DNA from: Planctomycetota bacterium
GTDB lineage: Bacteria; Planctomycetota; B129-G9
DNA length: 5,388 nucleotides
Direction: 5' to 3'
NCBI GenBank assembly: GCA_003644325.1
Contig: QNCA01000133.1
Coordinates: forward strand, 1 to 5,388
A model generated the notes under the pieces. It was not told the origin of the DNA. It did not search any database and saw only the letters and a program-made list of their open reading frames with translations. Numbering within the stretch: position 1 is the first letter of the stretch; every line of letters starts with the position of its first letter. Position numbers and translations under genes: made by a program. Below, one piece after another: positions 1 through 4,509 of this stretch.

Positions 1-51
1 GCGTTTACATATGATCCACATGGCAACATCTATGAAGGTTGGAGACCATAA
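1..51 (+). CDS. C-terminal tail of an unidentified protein (partial)
   Basis: Frame 1 is open from the window edge to a TAA at 49-51 and encodes only 16 residues, AFTYDPHGNIYEGWRP. The next gene starts 3 bp after this stop, so the two are probably co-transcribed and may be translationally coupled. The YDPHGN stretch resembles the YD-x-x-GN pattern of RHS/YD-repeat and polymorphic-toxin proteins, but so short a piece cannot identify a family. The idea that this is a toxin C-terminus is an inference from the downstream gene. It could equally be the end of any co-operonic protein, or chance coding-like sequence. Confidence 0.4.
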   Translation, partial: AFTYDPHGNIYEGWRP

Positions 52-54
52 GGT

Positions 55-837
55 ATGGATGCTTGGGACTATATCAACAAACATAAGTACGATAAAGCTT
101 ATAAACAGTTTTCGAGGGAACTGCAAAAGTCCGAAGATTATTTGACATATGCAGGCAGATTTACGGCATCTTTGTGTTTGGGCTGGCTTGATAGAGCAGA
201 GGCTGATATTCAACGTGCACAAGCCTTGGCAACAGAGGAATGTAAGAAATATAAGGTAAGAAGCTCAAATTATGCGGAGGATATCGCCATGGTCCAGTGG
301 TTAAAGGGAGAGAAGAACAGGGCGGTTGAAGGTTGGGTTTCGGTGATGGAGGGGATCAGGAAGGGAGAGATAGAGTTTGCCGACATGGCCGGCGGGGTGC
401 AGCCGGGTGCGCTTGTGTGGTTTGCCGGCGTATATATGAAGAACGATGAACTCGTGGAGAAGGCGAAGAAGTATCTTGCAAAACTCGCCGGGCGCTCTCG
501 GATTGAATACTGGCCCGGCCCTGTGGCAAAGCACATTTTGGGGAAGATGGGAGAACAGGATGTTTTGGATGAAGCCATCACAAGAGATGAAGATATTGTG
601 GATTTCGACAGAAAAGGAAGACCCAAACCACGCCCGCCGATCATGAAAGATCCTCGTGTGAAACGAAAACTCTGTCAGGCGAATTTTTACATAGGGATAT
701 CGCGCCTTGCGAGGGGGGATAGAGAGGGATACGCGGAGAGTTTGCGGGCCTGTACGAAAATTCCCATGCCCATCGAGTTGGAATATTTTCTTGCCAGGGG
801 CGAACTTGAAAAGGTGGGCGAAAAAGTGAAGCGTTGA
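55..837 (+). CDS. Helical-repeat (TPR/NlpI-like) protein, possible immunity protein
   Basis: This is a 260-residue, probably cytoplasmic protein: I see no signal peptide or membrane segment. ATG at 55 is preceded by GGAG at 41-44 (10-base spacing) and lies 3 bp after the upstream stop. The sequence reads as paired amphipathic helices. Residues 9-60 contain two TPR-like helix pairs (AYKQFSRELQ, LCLGWLDRAEADIQRAQAL), 74-100 another, and 118-145 a third. The C-terminal part has the features WPGPVAKHILG (153-163), CQANFYIGISRLARGD (207-222) and LEYFLARGEL (242-251). These recall the end of NlpI-like TPR proteins, where a WP-x-P-x(4)-LG helix is followed by an FYLG helix and an EY-x-x-A-x-x-EL helix. 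No catalytic motif is visible. Such solitary helical-repeat proteins directly behind a long gene are often immunity proteins of polymorphic toxins; here that is inference only. Its first 130 or so bases are noticeably AT-rich compared with the right half of the window, which hints at acquisition. Confidence 0.75.
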   Translation: MDAWDYINKHKYDKAYKQFSRELQKSEDYLTYAGRFTASLCLGWLDRAEADIQRAQALATEECKKYKVRSSNYAEDIAMVQWLKGEKNRAVEGWVSVMEGIRKGEIEFADMAGGVQPGALVWFAGVYMKNDELVEKAKKYLAKLAGRSRIEYWPGPVAKHILGKMGEQDVLDEAITRDEDIVDFDRKGRPKPRPPIMKDPRVKRKLCQANFYIGISRLARGDREGYAESLRACTKIPMPIELEYFLARGELEKVGEKVKR

Positions 838-856
838 ACTCATAGCAAGGTGACTC

Positions 857-979
857 TCACTCCTTGACAACCCTCATGGGGAGCGCCCGCACCCCTTCGC
901 TCTTTAACGATTTCTTGATATGGCCGGGGTGATTCCGTTTCCTTCGTGACTTATTTTTAACCGCCAAGGGCGCCAAGTA
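857..979 (-). pseudogene. Possible 3' remnant of a minus-strand coding region
   Basis: Reading the minus strand from a TAG just beyond 979 to the TGA at 857-859 gives 40 codons without an ATG. The last 25 residues (NHPGHIKKSLKSE, then GVRALPMRVVKE) look like real protein, with a plausible basic helix and a beta strand. The first 7 (YLAPLAV) are simply a translation of the repeat at 960-977, so the repeat appears to have been joined to, or inserted into, the coding end. It converges on the plus-strand gene ending at 837, with 19 bp between the stops. I do not recognise the family. It may be a decayed gene end or a chance open frame within repeat DNA. Confidence 0.2.
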
Positions 980-1061
980 CTACTATTCACAAAAAAACCA
1001 TCCACAGATTACGCAGATTGCGCAGATTATTAATCCGCCATCCGATGAAACCGCCAAGGCG
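960..1061 (+). repeat. Dispersed intergenic repeat, copy A
   Basis: The copy starts with ACCGCCAAGGGCGCCAAG (960-977), continues through an A-run, and then has three tandem nonamers: CCACAGATT (1002-1010), ACGCAGATT (1011-1019) and GCGCAGATT (1020-1028). It ends with a second ACCGCCAAGGCG (1050-1061). The same two modules, in the same order, occur on the opposite strand at 2053-2107. This kind of CCGCCAAG/CACAGAT-CGCAGAT sequence is a recurrent non-coding repeat in environmental bacterial genomes. Its function is unknown and it encodes no transposase. Confidence 0.65.
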
Positions 1062-1208
1062 TTTATCCTGAAAAGAATTTCCTCCTATTTTTCTTTTCCA
1101 TTTTCGCAGAGCAAGTGCTAACGTGCTTCTTCCTTTCACGAGCCCTTCGGATGCCCTCAGGATAGACTCCGTCCCGATTCTGTTTGTCGGGGCTTTTCCC
1201 CGCTTTTC

Positions 1209-1237
1209 TTGACAAATGCCTAACTTGGCGTTATGCT
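1209..1237 (+). promoter_or_regulatory. Sigma-70-like promoter
   Basis: A perfect -35 TTGACA (1209-1214) is separated by 17 bases from TATGCT (1232-1237), which matches four of the six TATAAT positions. Transcription would start near 1244, only a few bases before a GGAG (1250-1253) and the ATG at 1265. It sits just after the small hairpin at 1188-1202. The only thing it could drive is the frame-disrupted small reading frame that follows, or a short RNA. Confidence 0.4.
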
Positions 1238-1264
1238 GTTGTATATGATGGAGATTTCAAGAGC

Positions 1265-1467
1265 ATGTGGTGTGAAAGTCAAAAAATATAATACTCCCCA
1301 AAATCTGGGCCACGTGGTTTCACGTAGTAGTAACTATTTTTGTATTGACTGCCAGTGTTGTCTGCATATTGGGTGGACAGCAGCGACTACCCCCCGTTTT
1401 TTGTGTCCTTCGGTTTTCGGGCCATAATGGCGAGAAAATTGACTTGGCAGCGGGTATGAAGGAGTAG
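1265..1467 (+). pseudogene. Frame-disrupted small membrane-protein reading frame
   Basis: GGAG at 1250-1253 precedes ATG at 1265, but that frame ends after eight codons (MWCESQKI, stop at 1289-1291). A -1 shift at the six-A run 1281-1286 enters a frame open to TAG at 1465-1467. That frame encodes KNIILPKIWATWF, then HVVVTIFVLTASVVCILGG, a clear transmembrane helix of about 20 residues preceded by a lysine. A polar tail ending in IDLAAGMKE follows. A further frame from ATG 1233 is open to 1427 but gives a Cys-rich, unlikely protein. The hydrophobic frame has no start codon of its own after the TGA at 1273-1275, so it is a pseudogene, a sequencing error in the A-run, or a frameshifted gene. It ends 2 bp from the convergent hicA stop. 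Family not recognised. Confidence 0.27.
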
Positions 1468-1469
1468 GT

Positions 1470-1685
1470 TTAGAGGTCGTCGATGGAAATGCCGGCATCT
1501 TTCATAATTTTACGGAGAAGGCCACGGCCGAGGTTGCGTCCGCTGTGGATAGGCACTGTGGTTCTACGTCCGTCGGGATGATAGTAGATGGCGTGGCTGC
1601 CGCTCTAGCGTTCGAGAGCAAATCCTTTCTTCTCCAGGACGCGGGTTATCTGTCTGGCTGTGAGTGAGGGCAAACGAGGCGTCAT
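1470..1685 (-). pseudogene. hicA: HicA mRNA interferase toxin, interrupted by an in-frame TAG
   Basis: The minus strand from ATG 1685-1683 encodes MTPRLPSLTARQITRVLEKK, GFALER, then TAG (codon 27, positions 1605-1607). It continues in the same frame as SGSHAIYYHPDGRRTTVPIH, SGRNLGRGLLRKIMKDAGIS, IDDL to a TAA at 1470-1472. Reading codon 27 as an amino acid gives 71 residues, a normal HicA length, and the usual glutamine (CAG) of the ER-Q-SGSH motif is one C-to-T change away from this TAG. HicA is a small dsRNA-binding-fold ribonuclease that cleaves mRNA. Its catalytic histidine (GSH, here residue 31) and its C-terminal LLRKIMKDAGIS helix lie after the stop, so the 26-residue product should be inactive. 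The start overlaps the hicB stop by four bases (ATGA). Family assignment is very secure. The stop is either a real inactivating mutation or a single-base error. Confidence 0.9.
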
Positions 1686-1903
1686 AGTGTGACCGTGATT
1701 TTGGAAGTGCCTACTTCCTGGTGGATGGGTTCACCATTGGCGCGCCGTGCTTCGATGTGGAGTTTAATGGCGTCTTCGAGGAGTTCCAGAGATTCCTTTT
1801 CGGTGGTTCCTTCCGTATAGCATCCCTGTAAGGCCGGGCATACCGCAACGTACCGGCCGTCTTCGTCTTTTTCTATTACGACGGTGAAATTATAGGTTTC
1901 CAT
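1682..1903 (-). CDS. hicB: HicB-family antitoxin (short form)
   Basis: This is a 73-residue protein with the HicB/UPF0150 partial RNase H fold: strand YNFTVVIEKDEDGRYVAVCP (4-23), the PALQGCYTEGTT turn (23-34) and helix ESLELLEDAIKLHIEARR (37-54). It ends with strand SKITVTL. HicB binds and neutralises HicA. I start it at METYNF (1903) because AGGA lies 10 bases upstream (1914-1917). The in-frame ATG at 1948 would add 15 unlikely residues and sits almost at the predicted transcription start. The protein stops after the RNase H-like domain and has no C-terminal ribbon-helix-helix or HTH domain, so it belongs to the short HicB type that lacks an obvious DNA-binding part. It overlaps hicA by four bases. 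With hicA broken, it is an orphaned antitoxin in effect. Confidence 0.93.
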   Translation of the reverse strand: METYNFTVVIEKDEDGRYVAVCPALQGCYTEGTTEKESLELLEDAIKLHIEARRANGEPIHQEVGTSKITVTL

Positions 1904-1960
1904 TGTTCGTGTTTCCTGGCGTTGGAATTTTCCGGTGATGCACCTCACTTTTCATATTAT

Positions 1961-1990
1961 ATTATAACACGGATGTGTATATGCTTGCAA
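1961..1990 (-). promoter_or_regulatory. hicBA promoter with extended -10
   Basis: On the minus strand, TTGCAA (1990-1985) is followed after 18 bases by TATAAT (1966-1961). The -10 is preceded by TGT, giving the extended form TGTTATAAT (1969-1961). A second TATAAT overlaps it at 1961-1956. Transcription would begin about 45-50 bases before the hicB ATG at 1903, leaving a short leader with the AGGA site. A small dyad ACAC-GGAT-GTGT (1967-1978) lies in the spacer and could be an operator, but HicB here shows no DNA-binding domain, so that is weak. Confidence 0.65.
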
Positions 1991-2017
1991 GGCAGCGGAC
2001 AGGTCTGTGGATGGATT

Positions 2018-2052
2018 CAGTAGTCGGTAGTCAGTAGTCAGTAGAAGGTAGT
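2018..2052. repeat. Heptamer tandem repeat, five units
   Basis: Five consecutive 7-bp units occur: CAGTAGT (2018-2024), CGGTAGT (2025-2031), CAGTAGT (2032-2038), CAGTAGA (2039-2045) and AGGTAGT (2046-2052). They lie directly against repeat copy B. Short GTAGTCA-type arrays of this sort are common beside dispersed repeats in environmental genomes. No coding function is seen. Confidence 0.75.
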
Positions 2053-2107
2053 ATCAGCGTGTATCTGCGTTTATCTGTGGCTGATTTTTCTTGGCGTTCT
2101 CGGCGGT
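2053..2107 (-). repeat. Dispersed intergenic repeat, copy B (inverted)
   Basis: The minus strand begins ACCGCCGAGAACGCCAAG (2107-2090). After an A-rich linker it has CCACAGATAAACGCAGATAC and then ACGC (2080-2057), ending in GCTGAT. The module order and wording match copy A at 960-1061 on the other strand. Within it, ATCAGC (2053-2058) and GCTGAT (2080-2085) are perfect inverted ends around two TATCTG direct repeats, so the unit could fold into a long-loop hairpin. There is no T-run, so it is not a standard terminator. It begins 15 bp after the stop of the operon transcribed from the right. Confidence 0.65.
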
Positions 2108-2122
2108 GAGATACCCGGGTAT

Positions 2123-4072
2123 TTAGTTTGCCGCTGTAGTGTCGAACCGCTGCATCAGGATTTTTGCGGGGAGATTCAGGCTTCCCTTCACCTTTTCCAG
2201 TTGATTGCGTGCCTCTTCCTTCTCGCCCAGTTCCAGGTAGGCCAGCGCCAGGTGATACCGCGCGCTGTCGTACCACATCCGGCCGGTGCAGGTCTCCAGG
2301 TAAGTTTGCAGGGCCTTTTTCGCCTCTTCGAAGGCGGCCCGGCGGTCTTTTTCTTCGCTCCGGCGGGCGCTCTCCAGCAGGGCCAGGCCCATGAAGTATT
2401 TCGCGTCGTCGAGCAATTCCTTCTGGGCGGCTTTCCCGGGGTTCTCTATTATCATGTCTTTATAGTTTCGGATGGCGGCTTTGTATTTCCCCTTCATCTG
2501 GTCTTCGCGCATTGCTTGCAGCGGCCCGACGCGCTTCCCTACCGCCTCGTTCAGCGCAACCAGTTCGTCCAGCCTCTTCCGCTCCTCCGGCTCGAGCGAA
2601 GTTATCTCTTGCGAATCGGGTCCTCCCTTTTCGTTCAATATCCCGCTCAGTATGGAAAGGCGGTTCAGTTCAAAGGGCGCCTTCCATAAATCCAGCGTGC
2701 CGCCGTCGGGGTCTTTATACGGGATGTCAAACTTCTTCACCTTGCGCGAGAAGTGCCTGCGCACCGCTTTCTCGCATTTCACAACCACGTTCTCGTAGAG
2801 CGGGCGGTAGTTTTCCTTTGGACGGTGAATGAGCGCCACTGGCGCGAAATCGTTGGGCAGCAGCAGCGCCTGCCTGAACGCCGCCGCGTCGGGATTGAAG
2901 GGAACCAGGTAGAGACCGTTCTTTATGTCTTCCGCCGTGTAGGGGTAGGATACGCCTTCCAGGCCGGTATTGAGCGTCACCCCCTCGCGTGATCTTCGCA
3001 ACGCCGACAGCGGCACCATGCTCATCCCGTCAGGGCCGCAGACGGGCAGGCACATGTCCATGTCAAACAGGCAGGTCTGCTTGCCGTCGAAGGCGGCGAC
3101 CAGCGTATTGCCGCCGGCCTTCACCACCAGGGCTTCGTACTCCATGCGCTTGTTGTCGTCGGGCCTTGTCCAGTAGTTCAGCGCTTCCAGCAGCGCGCAG
3201 AACGCCAGCGCCCTCTCCTCCGCGGTGCCGTGCCCGGCGTACAGACGCTGGTTGGCCGACGACACGAAACTTCGTCTCCCGTCGGCCTCCGTGGTGACCA
3301 CGTTGCGGCAGCACCAGTTGAACAGCGCCATGACGGCCTCCGGGCCGACCCTGCCTTCAACGGCCGTATCCGCCACGTTGCGGTACAGCCTCCTCCTCTT
3401 CCAGTACTTCTTGTCGTTGGAACTGAACTGTTCCAGATTGAGGTCTTTCGCCTCGATCCCCAGCGCCGGGCGGCCCTTCGTGAAGAAGTCCAGCGCGGCC
3501 CTTCCTTCGCCGCTCTTCTTTACCATGCTCATCTGCTCGTTCAGGTAGAGCAGGGTTTCCCGGTCCCTTTGCATGAAACGGAGTACGGTCAGGATGCCGT
3601 CGAAGTTCTCCGTTATCCACAGGTATGACATTATGACGCGGCACGACTCGAAGCGCTCCGTCGGGTCGCGCGTGCCCGAGGCCACCTCTTGCAACAGGGA
3701 GACCGCGCTTTCGACGTCCCGTTCCGAGCCGCGCGAGTACAGGATAAGCCCCATGTAATAGGCGGCGGTCAGCGTGGTGCTCTCTTCCTGTTTTCGGTCG
3801 AAATATATTTCGCGGAACAGCGACAGCGCCCTGTCGTACTTCTCGCGCGCCGCGGCCCAGGCGGCATTCGCTTCTTCGTGCCTGCCTTCCGCCTCCAGTT
3901 TTTTCGCAGTGGCCTCCTCGCTGCCGGCCCGCTTCATCAGCAGTTTTCCCTCCGCCAGTACATCCTCCGCGGAAGGTCCGGCTGCGGTGAGTACGATTAT
4001 TATCGCCACACCGGCCACGCCGAACAGACCCAGCGCCAGGCCGATTGTTATGTTCTTGCCGGCGCGGTTCAT
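2123..4072 (-). CDS. Membrane-anchored TPR protein with degenerate transglutaminase-like middle
   Basis: This is a 649-residue protein. The start is ATG 4072-4070, sharing one base with the rpiB stop (TGATG). The longer in-frame extension to 4339 only mirrors rpiB. Residues 8-30 (ITIGLALGLFGVAGVAIIIV) form one N-terminal transmembrane anchor; the rest is probably outside the cytoplasm. Residues 35-95 are a charged, coiled, TPR-like stretch, and 100-200 are further helical repeats. Residues 243-380 (GPEAVMALFNWCCRNVV, GHGTAEERALAFCALLEAL, VAAFDGKQTCLFDMDMCLPV) match the outline of transglutaminase-like domains found in planctomycete TPR proteins. However, the usual catalytic Cys position before the core helix is taken by the GTAEERA sequence and no H-x-W motif appears, so catalysis is doubtful. 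Residues 520-630 hold typical C-terminal TPRs (AKYFMGLALL, ARYHLALAYLELGEKEEARN). It probably works as an envelope scaffold. It is the last gene of the operon, and I cannot give a specific function. Confidence 0.85.
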   Translation of the reverse strand: MNRAGKNITIGLALGLFGVAGVAIIIVLTAAGPSAEDVLAEGKLLMKRAGSEEATAKKLEAEGRHEEANAAWAAAREKYDRALSLFREIYFDRKQEESTTLTAAYYMGLILYSRGSERDVESAVSLLQEVASGTRDPTERFESCRVIMSYLWITENFDGILTVLRFMQRDRETLLYLNEQMSMVKKSGEGRAALDFFTKGRPALGIEAKDLNLEQFSSNDKKYWKRRRLYRNVADTAVEGRVGPEAVMALFNWCCRNVVTTEADGRRSFVSSANQRLYAGHGTAEERALAFCALLEALNYWTRPDDNKRMEYEALVVKAGGNTLVAAFDGKQTCLFDMDMCLPVCGPDGMSMVPLSALRRSREGVTLNTGLEGVSYPYTAEDIKNGLYLVPFNPDAAAFRQALLLPNDFAPVALIHRPKENYRPLYENVVVKCEKAVRRHFSRKVKKFDIPYKDPDGGTLDLWKAPFELNRLSILSGILNEKGGPDSQEITSLEPEERKRLDELVALNEAVGKRVGPLQAMREDQMKGKYKAAIRNYKDMIIENPGKAAQKELLDDAKYFMGLALLESARRSEEKDRRAAFEEAKKALQTYLETCTGRMWYDSARYHLALAYLELGEKEEARNQLEKVKGSLNLPAKILMQRFDTTAAN

Positions 4073-4509
4073 CACTTTTCGTGCTCGTGGATTTTGTTTA
4101 TGCGTCGGAGGTGTCGCCCGCCTTCGAACGGCGTCTTGAGGAAGATGTCCACGTACCGCCTGATCTGGTCCATGCTCAGCGACCTGGCGCCGAGGCAGAG
4201 CGCGTTGGCGTTGTTGTGCCGCCGCGCCATCTCGGTGGAGAACTCGCTGTAGCAGACCGCCGCGCGCACTCCTCTGAACTTGTTGGCGGTCATTGCCATG
4301 CCTATCCCCGTGCCGCACAGCATCACCGCCTGTTCGCACTCGCCGCTCGATACCTTCTCGGCGGCCTTTGCCGCGTAGTCGGGGTAATCGACCGATTCGC
4401 CGCTCTCCGTGCCGCAGTCCACCACCTCATGGCCCAGGCTCGTCAGGAGTTTCTTGACTTCCTCCTTCTCGCTGTAGCCCGCGTGATCCGATGCAGTTGC
4501 TATTTTCAT
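4072..4509 (-). CDS. rpiB: Ribose-5-phosphate isomerase B
   Basis: This 145-residue cytoplasmic enzyme interconverts ribose-5-phosphate and ribulose-5-phosphate in the pentose phosphate pathway (RpiB/LacAB family). It starts at ATG 4509, overlapping the preceding stop by four bases (ATGA), with GGAGGAG at 4512-4518 as a strong, rather close ribosome site. Visible signatures are SDHAG (7-11), DYPDYA (41-46), CGTGIGM (65-71) with catalytic Cys65, ANKFRGVRAA (75-84), RRHNNAN (96-102) with His98, LGARS (106-110) and EGGRHLRR (129-136) with the phosphate-binding arginines. All family residues that I can place are present and the length is normal. It sits between the YrdC-phosphatase fusion and the TPR protein, matching the ywlC-ywlE-ywlF (rpiB) order of Bacillus subtilis. 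In some lineages close relatives act on other phosphorylated sugars, but the CGTG and EGGRH motifs fit RpiB best. Confidence 0.96.
   Translation of the reverse strand: MKIATASDHAGYSEKEEVKKLLTSLGHEVVDCGTESGESVDYPDYAAKAAEKVSSGECEQAVMLCGTGIGMAMTANKFRGVRAAVCYSEFSTEMARRHNNANALCLGARSLSMDQIRRYVDIFLKTPFEGGRHLRRINKIHEHEK

Larger units (their letters stand above)
838..1208. other. Gene-poor spacer built of dispersed repeats
   Basis: No convincing gene lies here. The segment holds the repeat copy at 960-1061 and two short minus-strand open stretches without a good start (857-979 and 1063-1230, described separately). It also contains an element whose reverse complement reads TATCCTGAGGGCATCCGAAG (1145-1164), resembling the TCCTGAGCGAAGTCGAAGG-type repeat seen in many environmental genomes. 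An 8-bp inverted pair TATCCTGA (1064-1071) / TCAGGATA (1157-1164) brackets 85 bases. A small hairpin CGGGG-CTTTT-CCCCG (1188-1202) followed by CTTTTCTT could act as a weak plus-strand terminator just before the promoter at 1209. I found no clear terminator directly after the gene ending at 837. Confidence 0.5.

Noticed and set aside
846..864. Bidirectional terminator AAGGTGA-CTC-TCACTCCTT between convergent ends
   Set aside because: Only a four-base-pair core pairs cleanly, the rest needs bulges, and no T-run follows on either strand.
301..870. 189-residue minus-strand open frame
   Set aside because: It is antisense to the well-supported plus-strand helical-repeat gene and has no domain-like features.
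1233..1427. 64-residue plus-strand frame beginning at 1233
   Set aside because: Its ATG falls inside the predicted -10 element and the product is Cys-rich and unlike known proteins. The hydrophobic frame over the same bases looks more real.
1605..1607. TAG read as glutamine through an altered genetic code
   Set aside because: The other four long genes (about 1,350 codons) contain no further in-frame TAG at glutamine positions, so recoding is unlikely. It cannot be fully excluded, because none of the confident genes ends in TAG.
1904..1948. Earlier ATG for hicB at 1948
   Set aside because: It would start almost at the predicted transcription start, adds residues not typical of HicB, and lacks a ribosome site, whereas 1903 has AGGA upstream.
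2018..2052. CRISPR array
   Set aside because: The units are seven bases, contiguous and without spacers, so this is a simple tandem repeat.
4073..4339. N-terminal extension of 89 residues for the TPR protein
   Set aside because: It overlaps rpiB in another frame and reads as a low-complexity Arg/Gln/Gly-rich shadow. The internal ATG at 4072 gives a clean membrane anchor and a TGATG junction.
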